A stretch of DNA of 64,000 nt from JAPOXR01 sp964291445 (GCA_964291445.2 OZ219864.1:248001-312000), one strand, 5' to 3'. Shown: positions 34,810 to 43,793, counted from the first letter of the stretch. Notes: a model not told the origin generated them from the sequence alone. Translations and numbers: made by a program.

Positions 34810-36024
34810 ATGGTTAACGGCGATCTGGAGCATCGTATCCGGCTCGGCGAGGATTCGATGCTGGAGCTCAAGCGCGTTAGTGTCGTTGGTAGTCGGGTCA
34901 AGCAGCCGGACCGGGGAGACTTTGCCGACGAATTGGCTGCAATGGCAAATGGTCAGGGCGGAACCGTGGTTCTGGGGGTGGACGACCGCAGCAGGGAGGT
35001 CCTCGGTATCGCACTGGATCATCTGGATGCCGTAGAGGGCTGGGCCCGCGAAATCTGCAATGACCTGGTGAAACCTGCGCTCGATGCCAACATCCGCAAA
35101 CTGACCGTCGAGAACTCCGCCGGAGAGGTGGTTCCGGTGATCCGGATTGACCTCGTGCGCAGCTTGTTTGTTCACAGGAGTCCCGGTGGATATTTCCGCA
35201 GAATTGGCAGCTCCAAACGTGAAATGATGCCGGAGGTACTTGCTCGACTTCTTCAGCAACGCAGCTTCAGCCGCTTGATTCAATTCGACGAAACTGTCGT
35301 ACCTGGAACCGCGCGATCGGATTTGAACTACAATCTTACACAGCGATTTACCCAGGGCGATCCAGCGGACGACACCTTGCACAAACTCCGCATCCTGGGG
35401 GACGATGTCGATGAGGTCGAAAGACTTACCATCGCTGGTGTGCTTCTTTGTACCCCTGAGCCACAGCGATGGCTGCCCCACGCATATGTCCAAGCGGTCA
35501 GCTATGCCGGAGACCGGACCGACCGTGATTATCAAGTCGATGCTCGCGATATTCTCGGCCCGCTCGATCAGCAGGTCTCGGATGCCTTGCATTTCGTAAA
35601 GCGGAACATGTTGGTTCGTGCCACGAAGACAACCGCAAGGTCAGACAAACCGCAATTCAGCGAACGTGCGGTATTCGAAGCGCTCGTAAATGCCGTAGCC
35701 CATCGCGACTACTCGATGGCTGGCTCAAGGATTCGTTTGCATCTGTTTGCGGACCGTCTTGAACTCCATGTACCGGGTGCACTCGCAAACACCATGACTC
35801 CTGATGGCATGCACTTGAGACAATCCAGCCGAAACGAACTTGTCGTGTCCTTGTTGGCGCGCTGTCCTGCACCTTCCGGCCTGGATAGGCTACGCCTGAT
35901 GGACCGACGCGGCGATGGCGTACCAATCATCCGTTCCGAATGCGAACGTCTTTCTGGCCACCTGCCCGACTACAGCTTGCTGGACGAGAGTGAACTCAGA
36001 TTGATCATCCGGGCAGCATCCTGA
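34810..36024 (+). CDS. AlbA_2 / RecG-like ATP-binding domain protein (Schlafen-type DNA-binding domain)
   Basis: This 404-residue protein has an N-terminal AlbA_2 domain (LELKRVSVVGSRVKQPDRGD followed by ADELAAMANGQGGTVVLGVDD). Its C-terminal domain carries a GHKL/RecG-like histidine-kinase-type ATPase motif (ERAVFEALVNAVAHRDYSMAGS, then RLRLMDRRGDGVPIIR). These proteins are often transcriptional regulators or parts of conflict systems. The start at 34810 follows GGAGAGTGCC; the frame extends to a GTG at 34753 without a good site. It is followed after 122 bases by the dual-OB/DUF488 genes on the same strand. Codon use looks less G+C-biased than in the flanking core genes (impression, not computed). 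Confidence 0.85.
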   Translation: MVNGDLEHRIRLGEDSMLELKRVSVVGSRVKQPDRGDFADELAAMANGQGGTVVLGVDDRSREVLGIALDHLDAVEGWAREICNDLVKPALDANIRKLTVENSAGEVVPVIRIDLVRSLFVHRSPGGYFRRIGSSKREMMPEVLARLLQQRSFSRLIQFDETVVPGTARSDLNYNLTQRFTQGDPADDTLHKLRILGDDVDEVERLTIAGVLLCTPEPQRWLPHAYVQAVSYAGDRTDRDYQVDARDILGPLDQQVSDALHFVKRNMLVRATKTTARSDKPQFSERAVFEALVNAVAHRDYSMAGSRIRLHLFADRLELHVPGALANTMTPDGMHLRQSSRNELVVSLLARCPAPSGLDRLRLMDRRGDGVPIIRSECERLSGHLPDYSLLDESELRLIIRAAS

Positions 36025-36146
36025 ACCAGGCATCGGATCGAGATGCATGAGCACGTGAAACGGCACCAATAATTTCCTTGGTTTTCCGGGGGAGCCATCA
36101 GTTATTCTACAGTGATCGCACATCCAGACACTGGGGGGAAGCGTCC

Positions 36147-36836
36147 ATGACCAACACCAAGCGGATTGTCTGTCTCGCAAACTCGCGGAAACTGTCGGGT
36201 CGATGCATTGCCGGCCGGGAGTGGGACGCGGAACAGGGGGCTGGAAGCTGGGTCCGTCCAGTGAGCGGGCGTCACGGTCAGGAAGTGTCGGAATACGAAC
36301 GGCAATATGCTGATGGAAGTGATCCCCGCCTACTCGACATTCTCGACGTTCCGGTCAGGTGGCCACAACCCAATGATTTCCAGTCAGAGAACTGGTTGCT
36401 TGATCCTGAACATTACTGGAAGAAAGCTGGGATCCATTCAACTTTCGATCTTCCTGCCCTCGCCGACCCGGTTGAGCCACTCTGGGTAGACGGCCACAGC
36501 ACCTATCACGGTTGCAACGACAGGATACCAATTGACGTTCAAGATAGGGTTCATTCCTCGCTGCGACTGATCAAGGCAGAACGTCTCACACTCGAGGTTT
36601 TTGCGCCAGGAGAAGCATTCGGAAACTCAAAGCGGCGCGTGCAAGGACGATTCGCACATGCCGACCAAACCTATTCCCTCTGGGTCACAGATCCCAAATG
36701 CGAAAGGCATTACCTTGCCAAACTTGACGGAACCTATCAGATTGGCGCGTGTTATCTTACCATCAGCCTCGGAGAGCCCTTTGAAGGCTCCATATACAAA
36801 CTTGTCGCAGCGATCATCAAACCGGATGGACAGTAG
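36147..36836 (+). CDS. Dual OB-containing domain protein
   Basis: This 229-residue protein opens with KRIVCLANSRKLSGRCIAGRE, then WVRPVSGRHGQEVSEYERQY and SDPRLLDILDVPV. It ends with YLTISLGEPFEGSIYKLVAAII. This pattern matches the dual OB-fold domain family, whose members occur with DUF488 and nucleic-acid-processing genes. The conserved Cys/Ser/Arg residues at the N-terminus and the late SLGEPF motif could form a nucleic-acid or nucleotide binding site; this is inference. Start ATG at 36147 follows GGGGGGAAG. The first DUF488 gene starts three bases after its stop, so the two are co-translated. Confidence 0.8.
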   Translation: MTNTKRIVCLANSRKLSGRCIAGREWDAEQGAGSWVRPVSGRHGQEVSEYERQYADGSDPRLLDILDVPVRWPQPNDFQSENWLLDPEHYWKKAGIHSTFDLPALADPVEPLWVDGHSTYHGCNDRIPIDVQDRVHSSLRLIKAERLTLEVFAPGEAFGNSKRRVQGRFAHADQTYSLWVTDPKCERHYLAKLDGTYQIGACYLTISLGEPFEGSIYKLVAAIIKPDGQ

Positions 36837-36839
36837 CAG

Positions 36840-37438
36840 GTGGACAAGGATTCAGGAACGGTCCTGACGATCGGTCACTCCAACCATACGCTGGAGTGCT
36901 TTCTTGAACTTCTTGCGCGGCATCACGTGACTGCCGTTGTGGACGTACGTTCCGCGCCCTACAGTCGATTCAACCCCCAGTTCAATCGCGAACAACTCAA
37001 AGCGGAACTCAAGGAACGCGATATGGGATACGTATTTCTCGGCCGTGAATTGGGCGGGCGATCTGACGATCCATCCTGTTACGATCAGGGTCACATTCGC
37101 TACGATCGCCTGGCAACTGCGCCGAGCTTTCACCAAGGCCTGGAGAGAGTCGTGCGAGGCATGAAAACCACGGTATCGCATTGATGTGCGCCGAAAAAGA
37201 GCCTCTCCACTGCCATCGAACCCTCCTCGTCGGACAACAACTCGACAAGCTTGGCATCAATGTCGCGCATATCTTGCCTGACGGACGCCTCGAATCGCAT
37301 TCGAGCGCGATGGGCCGACTACTCGTTGAACTCGGATTTGAGGATGACACTCAAATGACCATTCAGTTCAAGCCGCGAGACGAACTCATTTCGGAGGCGA
37401 TCGTGCGCCAAGTGGAGCGCGTCGGCCATGTCAGCTGA
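36840..37438 (+). pseudogene. DUF488 family gene interrupted by a one-base frameshift
   Basis: Starting at GTG 36840, the first frame gives TVLTIGHSNHTLECFLELLARHH, then VVDVRSAPYSRFNPQFNREQL and HIRYDRLA. It meets a TGA at 37182-37184 right after VVRGMKTT. The rest of the domain, HGIALMCAEKEPLHCHRTLL and the tail with HILPDGRLESHSS, lies in the -1 frame and ends at 37438. One extra A in the run at 37164-37167 would restore a continuous DUF488 protein of about 200 residues. It could be a real mutation, a sequencing error or a programmed -1 slip. The MCAEKxPxxCHR motif is the presumed active site of the family. Confidence 0.8.
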
Positions 37439-37469
37439 CAGATCCCTGACCAACCAGACTGGAAAAGCA

Positions 37470-37922
37470 ATGAAGGTATTGACCATTGGCTTCACCAGGA
37501 AGTCGGCACAGCGGTTTTTTGACCTCCTGCGTCAATCCTGCGTCGAGCGTATCGTGGATGTGAGGCTCAACAGTGGATCGCAGCTGTCTGGTTTCGCCAA
37601 GAAAGACGATCTCGCCTGGTTCGCGCGCGAGCTTTGCAACCTGGACTACATCCACGAACCGAGTCTCGCCCCTACCAAGGATTTGTTGGGCGATTACCGT
37701 AAAGGCAAGATCAGCTGGGACATGTATGAGACTCGGTTCATCGACTTGCTAAGGGCACGACGGATCGAATCTCGTCTTTCCAGAGAGATCGTGCACAATG
37801 GCTGTCTGCTCTGCAGCGAAGACCAGCCCCACCATTGTCACCGGCGACTCGTCGCCGAATACCTGCAAGATCACTGGGGAGAGTTGGACATCGTGCATTT
37901 GGGCTTCAGGCAAGGAAGGTAA
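37470..37922 (+). CDS. Second DUF488 family protein
   Basis: This 150-residue protein starts MKVLTIGFTRKSAQRFFDLL, then ERIVDVRLNSGSQLSGFAKKDDLAWF. It has the Cys motif LLCSEDQPHHCHRRLVAEYL near the C-terminus. It is shorter and only distantly similar to the preceding DUF488 gene, so the pair is probably an old duplication rather than a recent copy. An in-frame ATG at 37428 overlaps the previous stop and would couple translation; the start at 37470 is preferred because family proteins usually begin at MKVLTIG. The biochemical role of DUF488 is not established. Confidence 0.85.
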   Translation: MKVLTIGFTRKSAQRFFDLLRQSCVERIVDVRLNSGSQLSGFAKKDDLAWFARELCNLDYIHEPSLAPTKDLLGDYRKGKISWDMYETRFIDLLRARRIESRLSREIVHNGCLLCSEDQPHHCHRRLVAEYLQDHWGELDIVHLGFRQGR

Positions 37923-38042
37923 GGGTGCCCCGGAATTCATAAACGCGAGCCATCCAGGTATCGACTGACCCGACACGGAAGAATGCAAGCAATTTCGACA
38001 CGGAGTCGACATCCGATTTGCGGCGACAAAAGCAGCCCCGCC

Positions 38043-38372
38043 TCACCAACTCCCCGACCGGAAGGATTTGACCCATTCTGCCGCAGCCGTGGCTTCACCG
38101 GTTTCGGCCTCCCTTGCTTGGTGAAGCCGATAGTTGGACTCGATCCCGAGCCAGATACTGGCATCGAGGCCAAGCACCTTTTCGAATTGTAGCGCCGTTC
38201 CCGGCTCGAGCGGAGCCTTGCCCGAGATGATCTCGCTGATCAGGTTTGGAGACCGGCCACACCTGCGTGCGAATTCAGCCGGCGAAATCCCCTCGACCCC
38301 CAGGTGTTCCTCAAGGATCCACCCAGGCGGAACCGCATAATCCGGGCTGTACCGGTTGGTCGCTGTCGCCAT
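38043..38372 (-). CDS. higA: HigA-type antitoxin (XRE family)
   Basis: This 109-residue protein starts YAVPPGWILEEHLGVEGISP. Its helix-turn-helix is AEFARRCGRSPNLISEIISGK, followed by the C-terminal helices LEPGTALQFEKVLGLDASIW and LGIESNYRLHQAREAET typical of HigA. The start at 38372 follows GGGAGGGACAG. It neutralises the toxin encoded 14 bases upstream and probably represses the operon. In contrast to the remnant at 32 kb, all parts are present. Confidence 0.88.
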   Translation of the reverse strand: MATATNRYSPDYAVPPGWILEEHLGVEGISPAEFARRCGRSPNLISEIISGKAPLEPGTALQFEKVLGLDASIWLGIESNYRLHQAREAETGEATAAAEWVKSFRSGSW

Positions 38373-38386
38373 CTGTCCCTCCCATG

Positions 38387-38728
38387 TCAGTGATGGTCGG
38401 CCACATCGACAATCATGATCGCTTTTACCCGCACCATGTCTATTCTGCCATCGTCCGCACGCGGAGTCGGCTCGTGGCTGACCTTGAACACCAGCTGCCA
38501 GGGCTGAACGAGGTCCAATACAAACTGCCCATCCCGATTTTCGCTGGATAAATCCAGTCTTGACGGTGACGTGACCGGCACCATCGCATGACTGGGCGCC
38601 GCCCGGAACATCACCATCCGCATCATGATGACCTTTGCCATCCTTGTGCCGCAAATCTTCTGCAGGGCGCCTGCCGAGTTGAAGGCCGTTTCGAGCTTGC
38701 CGGTCCGGAAATCGATTTTCGCGATCAT
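38387..38728 (-). CDS. higB: HigB-like toxin (RelE/ParE superfamily)
   Basis: This 113-residue protein begins MIAKIDFRTGKLETAFNSAG. It ends with QFVLDLVQPWQLVFKVSHEP, then RVKAIMIVDVADHH, the pattern of the larger HigB-type plasmid-maintenance killer proteins. These are ribosome-dependent mRNA interferases. It precedes higA on the same strand, the usual toxin-first order of higBA. The 38729-39009 spacer upstream holds no recognised gene. Confidence 0.8.
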   Translation of the reverse strand: MIAKIDFRTGKLETAFNSAGALQKICGTRMAKVIMMRMVMFRAAPSHAMVPVTSPSRLDLSSENRDGQFVLDLVQPWQLVFKVSHEPTPRADDGRIDMVRVKAIMIVDVADHH

Positions 38729-39009
38729 CAACCATAAGCATTACCCGGTGGGTATTTTTCTCATTCTTCCTGAAAAGTGAAATCAGGGCTTCGTATGCGA
38801 GGCCGTTATCCGTTGGCCTGAAAATGTCACCGACCGCCAGCCGAGGACAGCCGGGAAGTTGTCATTGCTGCGCTGGACGCGTCGCCGGGACGTTGCTTCG
38901 GGACGCAGCGCCGCACGGTCCGGTCCCGGCCGGATTTTCTTCGGGGAAGTTGTAGGGTAGACCGGTCGTCGCCACCGAACCGGGTTTCGCATTCAGGAAG
39001 GGAGTTGCC

Positions 39010-39927
39010 ATGACCGGACATACATCACATCGCGGTGTCTATGCCGCCGTCGCCACGCCCCTGGGCCGGGATTTCCTCCCCGACCTGCCTCGTTTCATGG
39101 ATCATTGCCAGTGGCTGCTGGCAAATGGATGCGACGGGTTGACACCGCTGGGAACGACTGGCGAGGCGAATTCGATCGGCCTGGAGGACCGGCTGTCCTT
39201 CATCGAGCGGATCGGCAGCAGCGATCTTCCGAAATCCCGGCTGATTGTGGGAACCGGCTCGACCTCGACTGCCGATACTGTCCGACTGTCCCGGGCCGTC
39301 ATCGATGCCGGCATCGACAGCCTGCTGATGCTGCCGCCATTCTTCTACAAATCTCCGACGGAGGACGGGTTATTCAGCCATTTTGCCGCTGTGGCCGAAC
39401 AGTTGGCGGATCGCCAACCGCGCATATTCCTCTATCACTTTCCGCTGATGTCGGCGGTTCCGATTACCATCCCGCTGGTCAGGAGATTGCGGGAGGCCTT
39501 TCCGGGCATTTTCGTCGGCGTCAAGGACAGTAGCGGCGATTTCGACAGCACCTCCGCCTTCATCCGGGAGATACCGGGCTTCGAGACCTTTGCCGGAACC
39601 GAGGAGCTGGCGGCACCGACGCTTGAAGCCGGGGGGAGTGGCTGCATTTCGGCAACGGTCAATGTCGTGGCCCCGCTCGTGGCCCGGCGAGTCGCCGAGA
39701 CCGATGACGGGCGGGCGGCGGAGCTGGATCGCGCAATCTCCGGGTCCCGGGCGGCCATCTCGGCCCTGCATAATGTCAGCGGTACCAAGGCGGCGCTGTC
39801 GGCGCTCCGCAATGACCCGGAATGGCGCCGGTGCGCGCCCCCCAATGTCACCCTCGACGAGGCAACGGCATCGGCGCTTGCCGACCAGCTTGACCGGTTG
39901 GGCGGGCTCAGGGCCTGTTTTGGCTGA
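39010..39927 (+). CDS. DapA/N-acetylneuraminate lyase superfamily protein
   Basis: This 305-residue class I aldolase paralogue of DapA has the pyruvate-site motif LGTTGEANSIGLEDR, LPPFFYKSPTEDGLFSHF with a tyrosine, YHFPLMSAVPI, and Schiff-base lysine in FVGVKDSSGDF. Departures from biosynthetic DapA (FF in place of YYN, DSSGD in place of DATGD) suggest a catabolic aldolase or dehydratase of a sugar acid or hydroxy acid. It is not in an operon with related genes. Start ATG at 39010 follows GGAAGGGAG. Confidence 0.85.
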   Translation: MTGHTSHRGVYAAVATPLGRDFLPDLPRFMDHCQWLLANGCDGLTPLGTTGEANSIGLEDRLSFIERIGSSDLPKSRLIVGTGSTSTADTVRLSRAVIDAGIDSLLMLPPFFYKSPTEDGLFSHFAAVAEQLADRQPRIFLYHFPLMSAVPITIPLVRRLREAFPGIFVGVKDSSGDFDSTSAFIREIPGFETFAGTEELAAPTLEAGGSGCISATVNVVAPLVARRVAETDDGRAAELDRAISGSRAAISALHNVSGTKAALSALRNDPEWRRCAPPNVTLDEATASALADQLDRLGGLRACFG

Positions 39928-40010
39928 CCCTGCCCGTGGGCGGCCAGTGCATCATGGGAAGGGGGCTGGCTGACCCTGCCCGTGGGCGCCGGATCATGGG
40001 CCGGGGGCTG
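39922..40010. repeat. Two imperfect tandem copies of a ~45-base unit
   Basis: Copy 1 (39922-39967) and copy 2 (39968-40010) both begin GGCTGACCCTGCCCGTGGGC and share ATCATGGG and GGGGGCT. The first spans the stop codon of the DapA-like gene; the second contains the stop of the convergent peptidyl-prolyl isomerase gene (39994-39996). The duplication therefore supplied one of the two gene ends. The GCCC/GGGC core could form a short hairpin. Confidence 0.75.
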
Positions 40011-40866
40011 GTTGGTCACCCATGTCGATGCCGGTGATCAGTGCCCGGTCAACGAGATCCTGGACGAATTGGCGGCCGGCAGCGACCCATGATTGCTGTT
40101 CGAGCCGGTCCTCGATGCGGCTGCGGACGGCTTCGAAGGGCAGTATTCGCCCTTCCGAACGCAAATCCAGCCTGACCAGGTGAAACCCGTAGCGGGTCTC
40201 CACCGGCTCGTCGGCGATCTGGCCGGGTGACAGGGTCTTCAGGGCCTCCTCGATCTCGGGAGCCAGGTCGCCATCGCAGAGCTGGCCAAGCGAGCCGCCA
40301 TTGGCCGCCGACTCGCAGGCGCTGTGCTCGCTTGCCAGTTTACGGAAGCTGGCCTGGTCGCGCCGGATCACCGTCAGCAGACGCAACGCCGCCTTCCTCG
40401 CCGTGGAACGGCGGTCCGGGTCCTGCGCCGGTGCCGCCAGCAGGATATGCGATGCCTCGTAAAGCGCCGGCGACCGGAAGCGTTCGGTATTGGCCTCGTA
40501 GTAATCCCGGACCTGGCCGGTCGAAGGTGGCGATACGGTGATTGCGGTTTCGGTCAGCTGGCGTATCCTGGCCTCGGAGTCGGTCTCCCGCCGCCCCTTG
40601 CCAGTCTGCCTGGGTTCGGCCTGGAGGCTGATCCTGTCGGCCTCCTGCAGCAGCAATTCACGTATCACCAATGACCTGGCCGCCTTGCGCCAGGCGATGC
40701 CCGGCTTGCCCGCCGGTGCGGAATGGTTCTGCGCCTCGGCGGCAATCTGGCTGACCGGAATCGGTGTCCCGTTGACGGAGACCTCCGGCAGCAGCGGCTT
40801 GGGCTTGCGCATGGCCAGCGCCCCGGGTGAGGCGATGCCCGGCCTATCCTCCCATCCGGGCATCAT
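39994..40866 (-). CDS. Parvulin-type peptidyl-prolyl isomerase of the nar operon
   Basis: This 290-residue protein has a helical N-terminal region and a PpiC rotamase domain (YEASHILLAAPAQDPDRRS, FRKLASEHSACESAANGGSLGQLCDGDLAPEIEEAL, VETRYGFHLVRL). No signal peptide is evident, so it is probably cytoplasmic, like the NifM-type parvulins. Such a gene follows narI in many nar operons and may help fold or mature the nitrate reductase. If translation starts at 40866 it overlaps narI by 23 bases; MRKPKPLLP at 40812 is an alternative. Confidence 0.85.
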   Translation of the reverse strand: MMPGWEDRPGIASPGALAMRKPKPLLPEVSVNGTPIPVSQIAAEAQNHSAPAGKPGIAWRKAARSLVIRELLLQEADRISLQAEPRQTGKGRRETDSEARIRQLTETAITVSPPSTGQVRDYYEANTERFRSPALYEASHILLAAPAQDPDRRSTARKAALRLLTVIRRDQASFRKLASEHSACESAANGGSLGQLCDGDLAPEIEEALKTLSPGQIADEPVETRYGFHLVRLDLRSEGRILPFEAVRSRIEDRLEQQSWVAAGRQFVQDLVDRALITGIDMGDQPAPGP

Positions 40867-41563
40867 CGCCGGTTCGGCCGGCCAGCGTGGACCGGCGCGA
40901 CCTGACCACCTGGTAGCCGGGCCGCAGGACGTAGCCGAATGGCGCCGACAGCATGTGCACCAGCCTGGTGAAGGGAAACAGCAGGAAGATCGTCAGCCCG
41001 AGGAAGATGTGGATCTTGAAGATCAAATGGGCATCGGCGATGTAGCTGGCGGCCTTGAAGTCGAAGGTGAATATCCCCAGCGACCACGCCATGAAAGCCA
41101 CCATCTGCCCGCCCTCGAGATGCTGGACCGAGATCAGGATCGTTCCCAGGCCGAGGACCAGCTGGAGGATCAGCAAGACCAGGATGCCGATATCGGCAAA
41201 GGATGATGTCTTGCGAATCCTTGGGTCGGCCAGCCGGCGATGCAGCAGCATCAGCCCCCCGGCCAGCGACATCAGGCCGGCGACTCCGCCAACCACGATG
41301 GCCAGCACCTGCTTGAAGCCGTGGCCGATACCCAGCATGTCGAAGACCTGGATCGGGGTCAGCAGGCCAACCAGGTGACCGAAGAACACCACGATCACCC
41401 CGACATGGAACAATACCGAGCCGGTGATCAGCTGCTTGCGCCGCAACAGCTGGCTCGAGGATGACTTCCAGGTAAAGGGGTCGCGCTCGTAGCGGACGAT
41501 GCTGCCGACCAGCAAGACCGAAAGACAGATATAGGGGTAAATTCCGAACAAGAATTCATGCAT
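40844..41563 (-). CDS. narI: Respiratory nitrate reductase gamma subunit
   Basis: This 239-residue membrane cytochrome b begins MHEFLFGIYPYICLSVLLVGSIVRY and has five hydrophobic segments. The histidines expected to hold two haems are near LFHVGVIVVFFGHLVGL and in the last two helices (LIFKIHIFLG, RLVHMLSAPFGY). It oxidises quinol at the membrane and passes electrons to NarH. Start ATG shares one base with the narJ stop (TGATG at 41561-41565). Confidence 0.94.
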   Translation of the reverse strand: MHEFLFGIYPYICLSVLLVGSIVRYERDPFTWKSSSSQLLRRKQLITGSVLFHVGVIVVFFGHLVGLLTPIQVFDMLGIGHGFKQVLAIVVGGVAGLMSLAGGLMLLHRRLADPRIRKTSSFADIGILVLLILQLVLGLGTILISVQHLEGGQMVAFMAWSLGIFTFDFKAASYIADAHLIFKIHIFLGLTIFLLFPFTRLVHMLSAPFGYVLRPGYQVVRSRRSTLAGRTGDDARMGG

Positions 41564-42270
41564 CAGCGTCGTCCTTGGTTGATGTCGGTTGCCGGGCCTG
41601 CAACATCCATTCGGGCCAGCAGATCCCGGGCTTGCGGACATTCATCGGGTGCGCCGGGCCCAAAGGTCACCTCGGATTCCTCCCAGGCCTCGTCGAGCGC
41701 CTCCAAATCTTCACCCGGCTTGTCCGGCATCTCCAGCAGCAGCTCCAACGCCTTGCGATCGCCAACCCCGCCGGCAATCCGCACCAGCGCCCTGAAAACC
41801 GCCGCATATGCGGATTTGCGCCGATCCAGCCTGGCGCCCAGCGCCTCGAGGATATGGCTGGCATCGGCCAGCATCCGCTTCGCCTCCTCCGGCGGTCGCA
41901 GCGACAGGAATTCGAGCACCGCCGGCAGGTAGTCCGGCAAATCCAGCGTGCTCGGCTCGAGCCCGGCCCGCTTGTAGGTCTCCAGCAGGTCGATCATGGC
42001 GCTGCCGCGGGCCCGGCTGTCGCCATGGACATGCTCGAACAGATCGAGGCTGCATGACCGGGACCGGTCGAAGATCTCCACGAAATTCTCCTGCAACTCC
42101 CAGAGGTCGCCATCCCGCAACGCCCCGAGCAGCCGGTCCAGGCCAGCCCTGGCAGCGCCGTTCAGGCGACGATCCGATTTGAACGCATCCCGGATGTCGG
42201 GAATTGCCTCCTTCAGCTCGTCGGTCGGGTAGGCCAGGAGGACCGACAGCGATTTCAGGGTCAGGTCCAT
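41563..42270 (-). CDS. narJ: Nitrate reductase assembly chaperone
   Basis: This 235-residue all-helical protein of the NarJ/TorD family starts MDLTLKSLSVLLAYPTDELKEAI. It contains ENFVEIFDRSRSCSLDLFEHVHGDSRARGSAMIDLLETYK, the most conserved NarJ stretch, and YLPAVLEFLSL. It guides molybdenum cofactor and Fe-S insertion into NarG before membrane attachment and is not part of the final complex. Its start shares one base with the narH stop. Confidence 0.93.
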   Translation of the reverse strand: MDLTLKSLSVLLAYPTDELKEAIPDIRDAFKSDRRLNGAARAGLDRLLGALRDGDLWELQENFVEIFDRSRSCSLDLFEHVHGDSRARGSAMIDLLETYKRAGLEPSTLDLPDYLPAVLEFLSLRPPEEAKRMLADASHILEALGARLDRRKSAYAAVFRALVRIAGGVGDRKALELLLEMPDKPGEDLEALDEAWEESEVTFGPGAPDECPQARDLLARMDVAGPATDINQGRR

Positions 42271-43793
42271 CAACGCTGATCCGTCGGCACCGAAAACGGC
42301 CGTGAACTGCCGCCGAACAGCGAGCCCTTGCTGATGCCGGTCGAGCACATGTTGCCATCGGTGAAGCCGCAGCCGCCGCGCAGGAAGGAGGCGTCCTCGA
42401 CATTTTCCCGGTGGGTGGTCGGAATGACGAACCGGTCGTCGTAATCGGCCAGCGCCATGATCTTGTACATGTCATCGATGGTGGCGGCAGTCAGTCCGAC
42501 CCGCTCGGCAATAGCCTCGTCGATGACCCCCTCGACGGTCCTGGCCCGCATGTAGACCCGCATGGCCAGCATCCGCTCGAGGCCAGTCACGATCGGCGCC
42601 TCGTCGCCGGCGGTCAGCAGGTTGGCCAGGTAGCGGACCGGGATTCGCAGCGAACGGACATCGGGCAGATCTCGGTCCATGTCAATCAGGCTGTTTTCGC
42701 TGGCATTCTGGATCGGGCTGAGCGGCGGCACGTACCAGACCATGGGCAGGGTCCGGTATTCCGGGTGCAGCGGGAAGGCCACCTTCCAGTCGACTGCCAT
42801 CTTCCAGACCGGTGAGCGGGTGGCGGCATCAACCCAGTCGGGTGGCACGCCATCGGCCAGCGCCTGGCGGCGAATGTCAGGATCATTGGGATCCAGAAAC
42901 ATGTCCAGCTGCGCCTGGTAGAGATCCTTCGGGTCCGGAACATTGGCCGCCTCGTGAGTCTTGTCCGCATCGTAGAGTATCACCCCCAGGTAGCGGATGC
43001 GGCCGACGCAGGTCTCCGAGCAGACGGTTGGGCTGCCGGATTCAATCCTCGGGTAGCAGAAGGTGCATTTTTCCGACTTCCCGGTGGACCAGTTGTAATA
43101 GATCTTCTTGTACGGGCAGCCGGAGACGCACATGCGCCAGCCGCGGCATTTTTCCTGATCGATCAGCACGATGCCGTCTTCCTCGCGCTTGTAGATGGCG
43201 CCGGAGGGGCAACTGGCCGAACAGGACGGGTTCAGGCAGTGCTCGCATAGCCGTGGCAGATACATCATGAAGGTGTTTTCGTATTCGCCGTAGATCTCCT
43301 TCTGCACACCTTCGAAATTGGTGTCCTTCGAGCGTTTCTCGAACTCGCCGCCGAGGATTTCCTCCCAGTTCGGTCCCCATTCGATCTTCTCGATCCGCTC
43401 GCCGGTGATCCTCGAGCGCGGGCGGGCAGTCGGGAATGCCTCCATCTCCGGCGCCGATTTGAGGTTCTCGTAGTCGAAATCGAACGGCTCGTAATAGTCG
43501 TCGATTTCCGGCAGGTCCGGGTTGCCGAAGATCTTGGCCAGGATTCGCCATTTTGCGCCCTGCCTGGGCTGCAGCTTGCCGGACCTGGTACGCTCCCAGC
43601 CGCCATTCCACTTCGACTGGTCCTCCCAGTTCTTGGGATAGCCGATGCCGGGCTTGGTCTCGACATTGTTGAACCAGGCGTATTCGACCCCGTCGCGGCT
43701 GGTCCACACATTCTTGCACGTCACCGAGCAGGTATGGCAGCCGATGCACTTGTCCAAATTGAGGACCTTGCCGATCTGTGCCCTGATCTTCAT
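42270..43793 (-). CDS. narH: Respiratory nitrate reductase beta subunit
   Basis: This 507-residue iron-sulfur protein begins MKIRAQIGKVLNLDKCIGCHTCSVTCKNVW. Further cysteine groups occur at LCEHCLNPSCSASCPSGAIYKR, EKCRGWRMCVSGCPYKK and KCTFCYPRIESG. The tryptophan in CRGWRMC replaces a cysteine and marks the cluster that is [3Fe-4S] in NarH. It carries electrons from NarI haems to NarG. It overlaps narG by four bases. Confidence 0.95.
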   Translation of the reverse strand: MKIRAQIGKVLNLDKCIGCHTCSVTCKNVWTSRDGVEYAWFNNVETKPGIGYPKNWEDQSKWNGGWERTRSGKLQPRQGAKWRILAKIFGNPDLPEIDDYYEPFDFDYENLKSAPEMEAFPTARPRSRITGERIEKIEWGPNWEEILGGEFEKRSKDTNFEGVQKEIYGEYENTFMMYLPRLCEHCLNPSCSASCPSGAIYKREEDGIVLIDQEKCRGWRMCVSGCPYKKIYYNWSTGKSEKCTFCYPRIESGSPTVCSETCVGRIRYLGVILYDADKTHEAANVPDPKDLYQAQLDMFLDPNDPDIRRQALADGVPPDWVDAATRSPVWKMAVDWKVAFPLHPEYRTLPMVWYVPPLSPIQNASENSLIDMDRDLPDVRSLRIPVRYLANLLTAGDEAPIVTGLERMLAMRVYMRARTVEGVIDEAIAERVGLTAATIDDMYKIMALADYDDRFVIPTTHRENVEDASFLRGGCGFTDGNMCSTGISKGSLFGGSSRPFSVPTDQR

